Positions 45,837-54,826 of a DNA stretch of 64,000 nucleotides are shown piece after piece. The first letter of the stretch is position 1. Each line of letters starts with the position of its first letter. Source of the stretch: Planococcus donghaensis MPA1U2 (lineage in GTDB: Bacteria > Bacillota > Bacilli > Bacillales_A > Planococcaceae); contig NZ_AEPB01000012.1 in the NCBI RefSeq assembly GCF_000189395.1, positions 46,156 through 110,155 of the forward strand, in the 5' to 3' direction. The position numbers and the translations under genes were made by a program. The notes below the pieces were generated by a model. The model was not told the DNA's origin and ran no database searches. It saw only the letters and a program-made list of their open reading frames with translations.

Positions 45837-46178
45837 ATGGAAACATTACCAAACTGTCCTAAATGTAATTCAGAATATACTTATGAAGATGGGAATATGT
45901 TGGTGTGCCCTGAGTGTGCGCACGAATGGAGCTTAATTGCTGAGGCTGAACAAGTTGAAGAAGCAAAAGTTGTGAAAGATGCAAATGGGTCGATTTTAAA
46001 AGATGGCGATGCAGTTACAGTTATTAAAGACTTGAAAGTTAAAGGCAGCTCATCAACATTGAAAATTGGTACAAAAGTAAAAAGTATTCGACTAGTTGAT
46101 GGTGATCATGACATTGATTGTAAGATCGATGGCTTTGGTCCAATGAAGTTAAAATCAGAATTTGTGAAAAAAGCATAA
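45837..46178 (+). CDS. yjdM: YjdM/PhnA-type zinc-ribbon protein
   Basis: 113 residues. The first 30 are a zinc ribbon ([14 protein letters not shown] and CPECAHEW). The rest is the small SH3-like PhnA domain ([48 protein letters not shown]). It was once named alkylphosphonate utilization operon protein PhnA, but no phosphonate genes are near and the function is unknown. The ATG at 45837 follows GTGGAGGAG; upstream in-frame residues lie between promoter and box. Confidence 0.88.
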   Translation: METLPNCPKCNSEYTYEDGNMLVCPECAHEWSLIAEAEQVEEAKVVKDANGSILKDGDAVTVIKDLKVKGSSSTLKIGTKVKSIRLVDGDHDIDCKIDGFGPMKLKSEFVKKA

Positions 46179-46180
46179 AA

Positions 46181-46226
46181 TAAAAAGGGTGTTGGAATAA
46201 ATTTATTCCAACACCCTTTTTTTACA
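46181..46226. terminator. Bidirectional terminator between yjdM and queE
   Basis: AAAAAGGGTGTTGGAATA and TATTCCAACACCCTTTTT make a near-perfect long stem with a 5-base loop and A/T flanks. Confidence 0.88.
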
Positions 46227-46273
46227 AATAATTGTTGTGTGATTTGACATTGGCATGATTGATGACAAATCTA

Positions 46274-46981
46274 TTAAACGCCGCGTTTATTGCCCCATAC
46301 TAAAGTGTGCAATTGTGGCAACACCTTCGCATCGTTCATGATTGGAGATTGCACATGATAATCGATGAGTTGTTCATAGCGCTCTAGTAAGTTTGACACG
46401 AGTTTCGCATCGTCTGTTGTAACCGTATCGTCATTCCCTGTTTGTAAAAAGAAGGGAACATGTGGATAACGCTGGTGAAGGAATTCAGCATAAGAAAAAT
46501 CATCTTGATCAAAAATAACAACTTTCAAACTAACATTGGCAGTTTGCAGTTTCTCCAAAAACAAATCCAGTTTCGCAAAATCAGTCTTCATGCCAGAACT
46601 AGGTGGTTTTGGTGACAAGGTAATGTCGTCGATGGTTGGCATCCATTCTTGCCAAATAGAAGCTTGCGTTTCGACTGCCACTTTCCAACCTTGCTGATGA
46701 CAAAGGTCGACTAGTTCGCCAATTCCTTTATGCAGCGCTGGGTTTCCGCCTGATATTGTAACATGTGAAAAATTACTGCCACCTATGTGGATTAACTCTT
46801 CGATAATATCAGCTGGTTGTTTCGAAACGCTTGTCCCAGTGCCGTCCCAAGTAAATTTGGAATCACACCAAGAGCACGAATAGTCGCAACCTGCTGTGCG
46901 AACAAACATCGTTTTTTGGCCCATCACCATGCCTTCGCCTTGAACAGTTGGACCGAATATTTCCATTACCGGAATTTTCAT
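46274..46981 (-). CDS. queE: 7-carboxy-7-deazaguanine synthase
   Basis: Radical-SAM enzyme converting carboxytetrahydropterin to 7-carboxy-7-deazaguanine on the queuosine path. 235 residues. GPTVQGEGMVMGQKTMFVR opens it; CDYSCSWCDSKFTWDG near residue 32 is the Cys-x3-Cys-x2-Cys iron-sulfur cluster motif. TISGGNPALHKG follows. Its ATG overlaps the end of queD by ATGA (46981-46978). Third gene of queCDE. Confidence 0.94.
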   Translation of the reverse strand: MKIPVMEIFGPTVQGEGMVMGQKTMFVRTAGCDYSCSWCDSKFTWDGTGTSVSKQPADIIEELIHIGGSNFSHVTISGGNPALHKGIGELVDLCHQQGWKVAVETQASIWQEWMPTIDDITLSPKPPSSGMKTDFAKLDLFLEKLQTANVSLKVVIFDQDDFSYAEFLHQRYPHVPFFLQTGNDDTVTTDDAKLVSNLLERYEQLIDYHVQSPIMNDAKVLPQLHTLVWGNKRGV

Positions 46982-47403
46982 GATAAATCCTCCTGACGTG
47001 GACGGTAAACAACATAGCTTGTCGGTGTTTCACGAACAATAACTTGCAGGCAATTTGGTCGATTAGTTGTTGCTTGTAGCATTGTTTGAATCGATTGCCA
47101 TACTTGCTGAGCAAGAAGTTCAGTTGTTGGGAATTTATTTGTAAATTCAGGATGGTCATTTAATACACTATGATCATACTTTTTATGGATCAATTCTTTC
47201 AATAATTTAAAGTCGATAAGAAAACCAATGGAATCGAGCTCGTTACCACCAATGGTAATATTGAGGTGGTACGTATGCCCGTGCATCACTTTGCATTTTC
47301 CGGCATCTTCACTGGGTATAAAGTGTGCGGCGGAAAAATGCATGTCTTTGTTAAGCTCAAATTGATAATTATGTGAAACCGGTGGATAAAATTGTTGCAT
47401 CAT
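46978..47403 (-). CDS. queD: 6-carboxy-5,6,7,8-tetrahydropterin synthase
   Basis: 141 residues of the PTPS/QueD family. Zinc histidines are in FSAAHFIPS and [36 protein letters not shown] and [14 protein letters not shown] are family signatures. It converts dihydroneopterin triphosphate to carboxytetrahydropterin, the second queuosine step. The start at 47403 overlaps the queC stop; longer in-frame starts would run through queC. Start MMQQFYPP. Confidence 0.92.
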   Translation of the reverse strand: MMQQFYPPVSHNYQFELNKDMHFSAAHFIPSEDAGKCKVMHGHTYHLNITIGGNELDSIGFLIDFKLLKELIHKKYDHSVLNDHPEFTNKFPTTELLAQQVWQSIQTMLQATTNRPNCLQVIVRETPTSYVVYRPRQEDLS

Positions 47404-48065
47404 GTCATCGCACCTGCCGATTTTTTCGCTTGGTAGCGTGCAAGGCCCTCGTTGCGTAATTGGCAAGCTGGGCATTCGCCACAACCAGTGCTTGGAATAC
47501 CGTTATAACAAGTTAATGTTTTTTCTTGAACAAAATCAAGTGCGCCCAGTGTATCGGAAAGTTCCCATACATCTGCTTTGTCGAGCCACATCAATGGAGT
47601 ATGAATAATGAATTGTTTGTCCATCGACAAATTTAATGTGACATTCAATGAACGGATAAACGTATCACGGCAATCTGGGTAGCCACTAAAATCTGTTTGA
47701 CTAACACCTGTGATTAAATGCCTCGAACCGATTGCATCTGCATAAACAGCTGCAAAAGATAAAAATAAGAGATTTCGACCAGGCACAAATGTAGAAGGAA
47801 GTTCGCCTTCTTCAGCTGTTACTTCAATATCATCTCGAGTTAAAGCATTGGCAGATAGTTGATTGATCAACGTCATGTCTAGTACTTTAAAAAGGACTCC
47901 AAGTTCATCAGCGATTTTTCGAGCACATTCAATTTCAGCAGAATGGCGTTGGCCATAATCAAAAGTGACTGTTGCAACTTCTTTAAAGTTTTTAATCGCC
48001 CAAAATAGGCAAGTGGTACTGTCTTGGCCGCCGCTAAAAACGACGACTGCTTTTTCGTTCTTCAT
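47400..48065 (-). CDS. queC: 7-cyano-7-deazaguanine synthase (preQ0 synthase)
   Basis: 221 residues. [17 protein letters not shown] near the N-terminus is the ATP pyrophosphatase PP-loop. A C-terminal zinc site is formed by [19 protein letters not shown]. It turns 7-carboxy-7-deazaguanine into preQ0 with ATP and ammonia. First gene of queCDE, under a preQ1 riboswitch whose last bases are its own ribosome-binding site. queF, the next step, is not in this cluster. Confidence 0.94.
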   Translation of the reverse strand: MKNEKAVVVFSGGQDSTTCLFWAIKNFKEVATVTFDYGQRHSAEIECARKIADELGVLFKVLDMTLINQLSANALTRDDIEVTAEEGELPSTFVPGRNLLFLSFAAVYADAIGSRHLITGVSQTDFSGYPDCRDTFIRSLNVTLNLSMDKQFIIHTPLMWLDKADVWELSDTLGALDFVQEKTLTCYNGIPSTGCGECPACQLRNEGLARYQAKKSAGAMT

Positions 48066-48072
48066 TTAATAC

Positions 48073-48112
48073 ACTCCTTAGTTTTTTAGAGAGGGAGTTT
48101 GCGAACCTCTTT
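48073..48112 (-). ncRNA. preQ1-I riboswitch of queCDE
   Basis: On the reverse strand AGAGGTTCGC, then CTCCCTCT closing the P1 stem (AGAGG with CCTCT), then the A-rich strand and CTAAGGAG. This is the class I preQ1 aptamer layout. The 3' end (AAGGAG, 48079-48074) is the Shine-Dalgarno sequence of queC, so ligand binding should hide it and block translation. Confidence 0.88.
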
Positions 48113-48179
48113 AAACGAACAGGATTAATAATAACATATCCACGCGTAAAAAGAAGACTGCGAATATCATCTACAATAG

Positions 48180-48205
48180 GTATACAATTTCTTGAAAGAG
48201 GGTAT
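48180..48205 (+). promoter_or_regulatory. Candidate SigB-type promoter of the oxidoreductase
   Basis: GTATAC at 48180 and a perfect GGGTAT at 48200 are 14 bases apart, 32 bases before the start codon. The -35 half is only four of six, so this is a candidate. Confidence 0.35.
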
Positions 48206-48236
48206 ATTTATATAACAACGAAAGGGGAGGTCCGAG

Positions 48237-49175
48237 ATGAAAGCAATTGTTATTGATAACTACGGTGGCAGAGAGCAATTAGTTGAGCGAGAAATCGAGA
48301 AGCCATCTATTACGGAAGATCAAGTGCTTGTTGAAGTTTATGCCACTTCGGTCAATCAAATTGATTGGAAGCTACGTGAAGGCTATTTAAAAGATATGCT
48401 ACCTTGGGAATTTCCAATTATCTTAGGATGGGATTTGGCAGGCGTAGTTGCTGAGGTTGGATCAAACGTTAAGCACTTCAAAGTAGGACAACGTGTCTTT
48501 GCAAGGCCTGCGACAACCCGCCAAGGAACTTATGCGGAGTTTGTACCAGTAGAAGCAAACTTACTTGCGCACATGCCTGAAAGCATGACATTTGAAGAAG
48601 GTGCAGCAATTCCATTGGCAGGACTGACAGCTTATCAATGTATTGTTGGCTTTGCGAATGTGAAAAAAGGAGAGAAAGTCCTAATTCATGCAGGAGCTGG
48701 TGGAGTGGGGACGATGGCTATTCAAATAGCTAATAGTATCGGGGCATACGTAGCAACGACTGCAAGTGATATCAATGACGAATTGGTTAAATCTTTAGGC
48801 GCAAACCGTGTGATTAACTATAGTGAAGAAGATTTTAGTGAATTACTGGAGAATTTTGATGCCGTTTTAGATACCATGGGCGGTGAAGTGTTGGAGAAAA
48901 GTTTTAGAGTGTTGAAAAAAGGCGGTAAGCTAATTTCCATTGCGGGAGAACCATCTTCTGAACAAGCCGAAGAACATGGAGTACATGCTACAAGTTATTG
49001 GCTAGAGCCAAATGGTGCACAATTGCATCAACTGGCTAATCTTTTCATATCTGGCGAATTAAAACCAACAATTGGTCATGTTTTTGATTTCTCGGAGCAA
49101 GGGGTTAGAGACGCTCACGAATTGAGCGAAACGCACCATGCCCGCGGAAAAATTATCATCAAACTAAAATCATAA
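48237..49175 (+). CDS. NADP-dependent quinone-type oxidoreductase (MDR family)
   Basis: 312 residues of the zinc-independent medium-chain dehydrogenase family. An N-terminal GroES-like domain (DQVLVEVYATSVNQIDWK, GWDLAGVVAEVG) precedes a Rossmann domain with HAGAGGVGTMAIQIANSIGAYV near residue 150. No zinc-binding cysteines are at the usual places, which fits quinone oxidoreductases reducing quinones or enones with NADPH. Exact substrate unknown. Box AAAGGGGAGG. Divergent from queC. Confidence 0.85.
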   Translation: MKAIVIDNYGGREQLVEREIEKPSITEDQVLVEVYATSVNQIDWKLREGYLKDMLPWEFPIILGWDLAGVVAEVGSNVKHFKVGQRVFARPATTRQGTYAEFVPVEANLLAHMPESMTFEEGAAIPLAGLTAYQCIVGFANVKKGEKVLIHAGAGGVGTMAIQIANSIGAYVATTASDINDELVKSLGANRVINYSEEDFSELLENFDAVLDTMGGEVLEKSFRVLKKGGKLISIAGEPSSEQAEEHGVHATSYWLEPNGAQLHQLANLFISGELKPTIGHVFDFSEQGVRDAHELSETHHARGKIIIKLKS

Positions 49176-49178
49176 AAT

Positions 49179-49214
49179 AAAAAAATCCTTTCACATTAGC
49201 GAAAGGATTTTTTC
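49179..49214. terminator. Bidirectional terminator after the oxidoreductase
   Basis: AAAAAATCCTTTC and GAAAGGATTTTTT make a 13-base stem around a 7-base loop, between convergent genes. Confidence 0.88.
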
Positions 49215-49222
49215 AATGGCAT

Positions 49223-49729
49223 TTAAAAGTTATCAGGTTTTCCAGCTTTGTCAGCTGAATAATATTCGGTTGGGGCATCGTCCTGGGCTTCTTCCGTACG
49301 AACGACCAATACATCACATTTTGCAGAACGAACAATATGTTCAGATACACTGCCAATTAGGAAGCGTTCAACTGCATTCAGGCCTGTCGCACCACAAATG
49401 ATTAAATCAGCTTCAACTTTTTGAGCTAAATCTCTAGAAATCATTGATTTGGGAGAGCCGTAATCGACGACAATATTCACTTTTTCAACCCCACCAGCTA
49501 ACGCCTCTTTTTTATACTCTTCCAATAAATCTTCGGCGAACTTTTGTGCACGGTCAGCAATAGAGCGATCATAAGCCTCGATTGCAGCAAACGAACGCGT
49601 ATCGATTACATTGACTAAGTTTAATGTGGCGTTGTTTCGCTCCGCAATACCCACTGATTTTTTAAATGCCCACTCTGCTTCTTTAGAACCGTCTACCGCT
49701 ACAAGAATTTGACTGTATTTTAATGTCAT
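49223..49729 (-). CDS. Universal stress protein (UspA family)
   Basis: 168 residues, one Usp domain: YSQILVAVDGSKEAEWAFKK at the start, then VDYGSPKSMISRDLAQKVEADLIICGATGLNAVERFLIGSVSE-type ATP-site text (GATG, nine residues, GS) and CDVLVVRTE. A 20-residue tail extends beyond the domain. The start at 49729 follows AAGGAGGAATGTAAG; a longer in-frame start lacks a box. Second Usp in the window, not close to the first in sequence. Confidence 0.87.
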   Translation of the reverse strand: MTLKYSQILVAVDGSKEAEWAFKKSVGIAERNNATLNLVNVIDTRSFAAIEAYDRSIADRAQKFAEDLLEEYKKEALAGGVEKVNIVVDYGSPKSMISRDLAQKVEADLIICGATGLNAVERFLIGSVSEHIVRSAKCDVLVVRTEEAQDDAPTEYYSADKAGKPDNF

Positions 49730-49851
49730 CTTACATTCCTCCTTCGTCTGTCTATAGGTACTCATTCGCTATAAAAGAAAGAGTTCCTGCTAAATTGAAG
49801 TGAATTTGCTGAATTTTTTGTCTAATTTACGAAATATTATCCTTATTGTAA

Positions 49852-49888
49852 AAAAAGTGGCGTTGGAAAAATTCCAACGCCGCTTTTG
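49852..49888 (-). terminator. Terminator after pepQ
   Basis: On the reverse strand GGCGTTGGAA/TTCCAACGCC with AAAAG upstream and CTTTTTTT downstream forms a strong stem directly after the pepQ stop. Confidence 0.88.
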
Positions 49889-49891
49889 TAG

Positions 49892-50989
49892 TTAGTTATT
49901 AATAATTTGAAGTTCTTTTGGATATTTTGTTAACACTTCATAACCGTCAGCTGTTACAGCTACATCGTCTTCAATGCGGACACCAACTTTTCCTGGAACA
50001 TAAATCCCAGGCTCTAGTGTGAAAACCATACCTTTTTCCATTTTCATTGTGTTTTGTCCATGAATTGAAGGGAACTCATGAACATCAATTCCAAGACCGT
50101 GTCCTAGGCGATGAGTAAAATAGTCACCATATCCCGCATCTGCGATCACTTTACGTGAAATCTGATCAAGTTCAGCTGCCGTTACACCTGGTTTAACCGC
50201 TTCAAGAGCAGCCATTTCAGAACGATATACAATATCATATACTTCTTTTTGTTCTTCATTCGGTTCACCAAGTGCTAATGTACGGGTAATATCTGAGCAA
50301 TAGCCTTTGTGAACCACACCAAGATCAAACAAAACTAAATCTCCGTGTTTAAGCTTGTATTCGCCAGTTTTACCATGAGGTGAAGCTGCGCGATCGCCAG
50401 TTAACACAGTGGTATCAAATGACATGTGCGTAACGCCACGTTTTTTCAAAGCCAATTCGATTTCTGTCATAACTTCAATTTCAGTAATGCCTTCTTTAAT
50501 CGTTCGAGCAGCTACTTCAATAGCATAGTCAGCCAATGCAGCAGCTTCTCTTAATATTTGTAGTTCTGCATCGTCTTTTATCACACGCATGGCATTTAAT
50601 TGCTCATCCAATTGAGTGATTGAAAGAGAGCCGAAAAATGACAAAAGTGATTCATAACGTTCCACAGTCATATGCGCTTTTTCAACAGCCATTGTTTTTA
50701 AGTCAACTCCACGCGAAAGAGCTGTTTGATACAAAATTTCCATTGAATTTTGCGTATCTTCGTGACCTACCACTTCGCCAGCCCAGCCTGCATTTTTCGC
50801 ATCTGGAATTTCCATTTTCGGACAAATGAGAAATGGGTCAGCTTCTGCAAACACCATAACGCCTAATAAACGTTCATGAGGATTGCTCTTGAAACCGCTA
50901 ACGTAAAAAACATTATAAGGATCTGTAATAAACGCCGCGTCAACTGATTGTTCTTTTAAATAGTTCTGCAATTGCTTAATTTTGTTCAT
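49892..50989 (-). CDS. pepQ: Xaa-Pro dipeptidase/aminopeptidase, M24 family
   Basis: 365 residues. An N-terminal creatinase-like domain is followed by the pita-bread metallopeptidase domain. The five metal ligands are seen in [19 protein letters not shown] (two Asp), [14 protein letters not shown] (His), TLEPGIY (Glu) and RIEDDVAVT (Glu). It cleaves peptides with proline in position two. The start lies behind AGGAGGAA. Stands alone between two terminators or gaps. Whether it acts as dipeptidase or aminopeptidase cannot be decided here. Confidence 0.9.
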   Translation of the reverse strand: MNKIKQLQNYLKEQSVDAAFITDPYNVFYVSGFKSNPHERLLGVMVFAEADPFLICPKMEIPDAKNAGWAGEVVGHEDTQNSMEILYQTALSRGVDLKTMAVEKAHMTVERYESLLSFFGSLSITQLDEQLNAMRVIKDDAELQILREAAALADYAIEVAARTIKEGITEIEVMTEIELALKKRGVTHMSFDTTVLTGDRAASPHGKTGEYKLKHGDLVLFDLGVVHKGYCSDITRTLALGEPNEEQKEVYDIVYRSEMAALEAVKPGVTAAELDQISRKVIADAGYGDYFTHRLGHGLGIDVHEFPSIHGQNTMKMEKGMVFTLEPGIYVPGKVGVRIEDDVAVTADGYEVLTKYPKELQIINN

Positions 50990-51090
50990 ATGTATATTCC
51001 TCCTCTACATGTGTAGCATATCAAAAATCAGGGTATAATACAGCTATGAAAGCTAGAGGTAGAATTTTCAAAACTTACTGGAGGGATATT

Positions 51091-51792
51091 ATGCACGTTT
51101 CATATCACGGTCATTCTGTTGTCAAAATTAAAACAGGTGAATTTACGATTTTAATTGATCCATTTATTAGTGGAAACAAACTTACGGACTTGAAGGTAGC
51201 AGACGAAAAACCAGATGCTATTTTATTAACGCATGCGCATAACGATCATGTTGGGGACACGGTTGAGCTGGCAAAAAACAATAACGCACAAGTAATCGCG
51301 CCAGTTGAACTAGCTAATTATTTAAGCAGTCAAGGTGTAGATGCTGTCGGTATGAATTTGGGCGGCGCGCATAAATTTGACTTTGGAGTAGTAAAGTTTA
51401 CAAAAGCTTTCCATAGCTCTTCTTTCACAACGGATGAAGGAGAAGTTGTTTATGGTGGTATGCCTGCTGGGATTTTGTTCCAAGCAGAAGGCAAAACAAT
51501 CTATCATGCGGGCGATACAGAAGTATTTGGAGACATGAAAATTTTGGGCGAACGAAATGATATTGATGTAGCATTTGTACCGATTGGAGATTATTTCACG
51601 ATGGGACCAGAAGACGCAGCCTATGCCGTCGAATTATTAAAACCAAAAATGGTAGTGCCAATTCATTTCAATACATTCCCACCTATTGAGCAAGATCCTG
51701 AGCATTTCAAGTCATTAGTAAAAGATGTTCAAGTAAACATTTTACAACCAGGTGAAAGTGTAGATTTAGCGTCTGCTTCTACGAAACGCTAA
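51091..51792 (+). CDS. ytkL: UPF0173 metal-dependent hydrolase YtkL
   Basis: 233 residues of the metallo-beta-lactamase fold: [16 protein letters not shown] near residue 52 is the metal motif, [14 protein letters not shown] near 140 and VPIHFNTFP near 190 follow. The subfamily is conserved from bacteria to archaea without known substrate. The start at 51091 (MHVSYHGHS) follows GGAGGG; an upstream in-frame ATG at 51046 lies just after a TATAAT (51034-51039), so the shorter form is preferred. Confidence 0.86.
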   Translation: MHVSYHGHSVVKIKTGEFTILIDPFISGNKLTDLKVADEKPDAILLTHAHNDHVGDTVELAKNNNAQVIAPVELANYLSSQGVDAVGMNLGGAHKFDFGVVKFTKAFHSSSFTTDEGEVVYGGMPAGILFQAEGKTIYHAGDTEVFGDMKILGERNDIDVAFVPIGDYFTMGPEDAAYAVELLKPKMVVPIHFNTFPPIEQDPEHFKSLVKDVQVNILQPGESVDLASASTKR

Positions 51793-51821
51793 CAAGCGGT
51801 CAGTAGTAATAATTAGCAGTA

Positions 51822-51862
51822 AAGACCCATGAAAAGCGAGAGCTTTTCATGGGTCTTTTTGA
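51822..51862 (+). terminator. Terminator after ytkL
   Basis: AAAGACCCATGAAAAGC and GCTTTTCATGGGTCTTT form a perfect 17-base stem with a GAGA loop, ending in five T residues. Confidence 0.92.
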
Positions 51863-51868
51863 AATTCT

Positions 51869-52029
51869 TTATGCCTGTCGAGAACGAAACGGTCCTCTCA
51901 ACTTTTCTTCATGTCTAGTTTCGAGGACCAGTCTCTCGGGACATAAGTCACCCCAGCTGTGTGGCAAAGAGCGCCACTTCGCCGGTGCGTCTTATGCCTG
52001 TCGAGACTAAACGGTCCTCTCAACTTTTC
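51869..52029. repeat. Palindromic intergenic element flanked by 38-bp direct repeats
   Basis: TTATGCCTGTCGAGA...AAACGGTCCTCTCAACTTTTC occurs at 51869-51907 and again at 51992-52029, with one indel and a few changes. Between them 51923-51947 is a rough inverted copy (GAGGACC...CATAAG), so it can pair with 51991-52019. A small hairpin (GTGGC/GCCAC, 51961-51977) lies in the loop. No reading frame fits. It fills most of the 290-base gap between ytkL and ytoI. Confidence 0.75.
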
Positions 52030-52037
52030 GTAAGTTA

Positions 52038-52046
52038 TGCTACACT
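52038..52046 (+). promoter_or_regulatory. Extended -10 promoter of ytoI
   Basis: TGCTACACT is an extended -10 located 37 bases before the start. It begins 9 bases after the second direct repeat, so the repeat occupies the -35 region. Confidence 0.45.
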
Positions 52047-52082
52047 AGAAGATATAGGAACGTAGAAAGAATGGGTGAAATC

Positions 52083-53390
52083 ATGGCGACTAAACATGAA
52101 CAAATATTAGCGTATATTGAGACTTTAGCCGTAGGTGAGAAAATTTCAGTGCGGCGCATTGCAAAAGATTTGCAAGTAAGTGAAGGAACGGCTTACCGAG
52201 CGATTAAAGAAGCAGAAACAAAGCGGTTAGTGTCGACGATAGAACGTGTTGGGACTATTCGAATCGAACGCAAAAAGAAGGAAAATATTGAACGACTTAC
52301 ATACGCTGAGATTGTTAATATTGTTGATGGACAAGTACTAGGCGGTAGAGCAGGATTGCACAAATCATTGAACAAATTTGTAATTGGGGCAATGCAATTA
52401 GAAGACATGATGCGTTATACGGAAGCGGGGAATTTACTGATTGTGGGTAACCGGTATAAAGCACATGAATATGCACTTCGCGCCGGTGCGGCAGTACTTG
52501 TGACTGGAGGCTTTGAAGCTGCAGATCAAGTGAAAAAGTTGGCGGATGAATTTGAACTCCCTGTTATCTCAACGAGCTATGATACCTTCACGGTAGCGAC
52601 AATGATTAACCGAGCAATTTACGATCAATTGATCAAAAAAGAGATTTTGTTAATTGAAGATATATTAATCCCGTTAGAAGGAACAGCACATTTACATCAT
52701 AAAGAGCCCATCAGTCGATACCATGAGTTAAATGAAGAAACAACTCATGGCGGTTTTCCCGTAATTGATCATACGAACAAGCTAGTTGGGATTATTACAT
52801 CACGTGACGTAATTGGTCATTCTGCTTCAGAATTAGTGGAGAAAGTAATGACTAAAGATCCGTTAACTGTCTCTATGCAGACGAGTGTGGCAGCTGCAGG
52901 ACATCGAATGATTTGGGAAGGCATTGATTTAATGCCGGTCGCCGACGATCACGGAAAGTTAAAAGGGGTTATCAGTCGACAAGATGTATTAAAAGCGATT
53001 CAGACCGCTCAACGTCAACCTCAGCAAGGTGAAACCATTGATGACATTATCAAGAGTCAACTTCATCAGCAAATTAGCGATCAATTGATTTTGGAGTTTC
53101 GTGTGACACCTCAAATGACCAATGCTTATGGATCGATTTCACATGCGGCTTATACAATGATTTTAACTGAAGCTGCGTCAGCAATTCTGAAAACAAAAAA
53201 TCGTAAAGACAGCGTGTTAGAAAACGCGTCCATTTACTTTTTAAAACCAGTTCAATTAGACGCACTCGTCTTAGTTCGGCCGCAAATTTTGGATATTAGT
53301 CGAAAGTCGGCAAAAGTTGATGTTGAAGTATCATTAGAAAACGAAATTGTTGGCAAAGCGATGTTGACGTTCCAATTACTAGACCGTTAA
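52083..53390 (+). CDS. ytoI: YtoI: HTH, DRTGG, twin CBS and hotdog domain protein
   Basis: 435 residues in four parts. A winged helix is at the start (GEKISVRRIAKDLQVSEGTAYRAIKEAE). A DRTGG domain follows (about 90-180), then two CBS domains (PVIDHTNKLVGIITSRDVIG and PVADDHGKLKGVISRQDVLK). A C-terminal hotdog thioesterase-like fold ends it (MTNAYGSISHAAYTMILTEAAS). The CBS pair probably senses an adenine nucleotide. Overall function unknown; a ligand-sensing regulator is the simplest guess. Start at 52083 behind GGGTGA. Same position as in B. subtilis. Confidence 0.88.
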   Translation: MATKHEQILAYIETLAVGEKISVRRIAKDLQVSEGTAYRAIKEAETKRLVSTIERVGTIRIERKKKENIERLTYAEIVNIVDGQVLGGRAGLHKSLNKFVIGAMQLEDMMRYTEAGNLLIVGNRYKAHEYALRAGAAVLVTGGFEAADQVKKLADEFELPVISTSYDTFTVATMINRAIYDQLIKKEILLIEDILIPLEGTAHLHHKEPISRYHELNEETTHGGFPVIDHTNKLVGIITSRDVIGHSASELVEKVMTKDPLTVSMQTSVAAAGHRMIWEGIDLMPVADDHGKLKGVISRQDVLKAIQTAQRQPQQGETIDDIIKSQLHQQISDQLILEFRVTPQMTNAYGSISHAAYTMILTEAASAILKTKNRKDSVLENASIYFLKPVQLDALVLVRPQILDISRKSAKVDVEVSLENEIVGKAMLTFQLLDR

Positions 53391-53407
53391 TACTGAAATG
53401 ACGACAT

Positions 53408-53454
53408 AAAAAAAGGCAACAGGTGCACTCATTTGACGAGTGCACCTGTTGCCT
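53408..53454 (-). terminator. Terminator of ytpI
   Basis: GGCAACAGGTGCACTC/GAGTGCACCTGTTGCC is a perfect 16-base stem with a 7-base loop. T residues follow only on the reverse strand (A run at 53408-53414), so it mainly serves ytpI, though the stem may also stop ytoI. Confidence 0.85.
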
Positions 53455-53470
53455 GAAATTCTAATATGAC

Positions 53471-53776
53471 TTAAGGATTTAAATCTGCTTCTTCTTCAAG
53501 AAAAGCATGGTAATGTTTTGATGCTTTGTAGTTGTAATAAACTAAAGCTAAACCGAGTATGATGAAAATACCAGAAATGATATACGTCAGTGTCGATTGA
53601 AAAACAAATAGTTGATTGATACCAAAAAAAGTTACAAAACTACCTAATGCCATTGAAGCACGGGCGGCATACCATTTTTTTCGAATCGGTAAAACAGTAC
53701 GTGTTCGAAATTGTTTTGTTTTATTATAAAAATAGATGACAAATGATACAATAATTAAAATTACAAAAATTAACAT
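53471..53776 (-). CDS. ytpI: YtpI family membrane protein
   Basis: 101 residues with three predicted membrane helices: MLIFVILIIVSFVIYFY at the start, ARASMALGSFVTFFGINQLFVF, then ITYIISGIFIILGLALVYYNY. The tail is charged and acidic. Function unknown. The start at 53776 is chosen because AGGAGGT lies directly upstream at the right distance; an in-frame ATG at 53803 would place that box inside the gene. Divergent from nrnA; matches ytpI of B. subtilis in place. Confidence 0.8.
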   Translation of the reverse strand: MLIFVILIIVSFVIYFYNKTKQFRTRTVLPIRKKWYAARASMALGSFVTFFGINQLFVFQSTLTYIISGIFIILGLALVYYNYKASKHYHAFLEEEADLNP

Positions 53777-53868
53777 AAGGACCTCCTGAATTCCAAAACT
53801 CATACTTATTGTACTGAGAATTGAGTAAAATTGCGAATGGATTTCCTTATAAATGGAGGAACTAACAC

Positions 53869-54813
53869 ATGTACAGTCAAATCATCGACACAATTAAGCA
53901 ATACACTACTATTATTATTCATCGTCATGTGCGCCCAGATCCAGATGCGTACGGATCTCAACTTGGTTTGAAATATTTATTAGAGCAAAATTATCCAGAC
54001 AAGCGCATTTTAGCTGCAGGAACGCATGAATACACAATGGATTTTCTGGATTTTCCGGATTTAGTTGAAGATCAAGATTTTGAAGGAGCTTTAGTCATCG
54101 TTACAGACACTGCAAATACAGACCGCGTAGATGATCAGCGTTATAAAAAGGGTGCAAAGCTGATTAAAATTGACCATCATCCAAATGACGATGCCTATGG
54201 CGATATCATCTACGTGGACACGACAGCTAGTTCTGCTTCTGAAATCATTTACGAGCTTTATGAATATGGCCACAAACATGAAAATTGGACGATGAGTGCA
54301 AAAGCTGCGCGATTGTTGTACGCAGGAATTATTGGAGATACGGGTCGATTTTTATTTCCGAGCACAACTCAAAAAACTTTTGCAGTTGCAGGGGAATTGA
54401 TCAAATATGATTTTGATCGTAACGTGCTACACAACGGAATGTACGAAATGGACCGCAAATTATTGCATTTACAAGGTTATATGTACCAAAACTTTAAAAT
54501 GGACGAAAATGGTGCAGCGCATGTAAAAATCACGAAAGACATTTTAAAAGAATTTAATGTTACGGCTTCGGACACTTCTTTATTAGTGGGCTCACTTGGC
54601 AACGTAAAAGGAATGAAAGCTTGGGTTATCTTTATTGAAGAAGAAAAAGAAATTCGTGTTCGCTTGCGCTCAAAAGGACCGGTTATTAACACATTAGCGA
54701 AAGAATTTGGTGGCGGCGGACATCCAATGGCTTCTGGTGCCACAGCGTATTCATGGGAAGAAGCTGATCGTGTAATCGAACGCCTGGCAGAAATTTGTGC
54801 AGCCGCAAACTAA
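53869..54813 (+). CDS. nrnA: Oligoribonuclease / pAp phosphatase NrnA
   Basis: 314 residues of the DHH-DHHA1 family. IIIHRHVRPDPDAYGSQLGL near residue 14 and IKIDHHPNDDAYGDI near 100 carry the manganese ligands. IIGDTGRFLFPSTT follows; the GGGGHPMASGA near 285 is the DHHA1 substrate motif. It degrades short RNAs (nanoRNA) and removes the 3' phosphate from pAp. Box AATGGAGGAACTAAC. It lies 13 bases upstream of dnaE, probably in one operon. Confidence 0.93.
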   Translation: MYSQIIDTIKQYTTIIIHRHVRPDPDAYGSQLGLKYLLEQNYPDKRILAAGTHEYTMDFLDFPDLVEDQDFEGALVIVTDTANTDRVDDQRYKKGAKLIKIDHHPNDDAYGDIIYVDTTASSASEIIYELYEYGHKHENWTMSAKAARLLYAGIIGDTGRFLFPSTTQKTFAVAGELIKYDFDRNVLHNGMYEMDRKLLHLQGYMYQNFKMDENGAAHVKITKDILKEFNVTASDTSLLVGSLGNVKGMKAWVIFIEEEKEIRVRLRSKGPVINTLAKEFGGGGHPMASGATAYSWEEADRVIERLAEICAAAN

Positions 54814-54826
54814 GGAGGAGAGTCTA

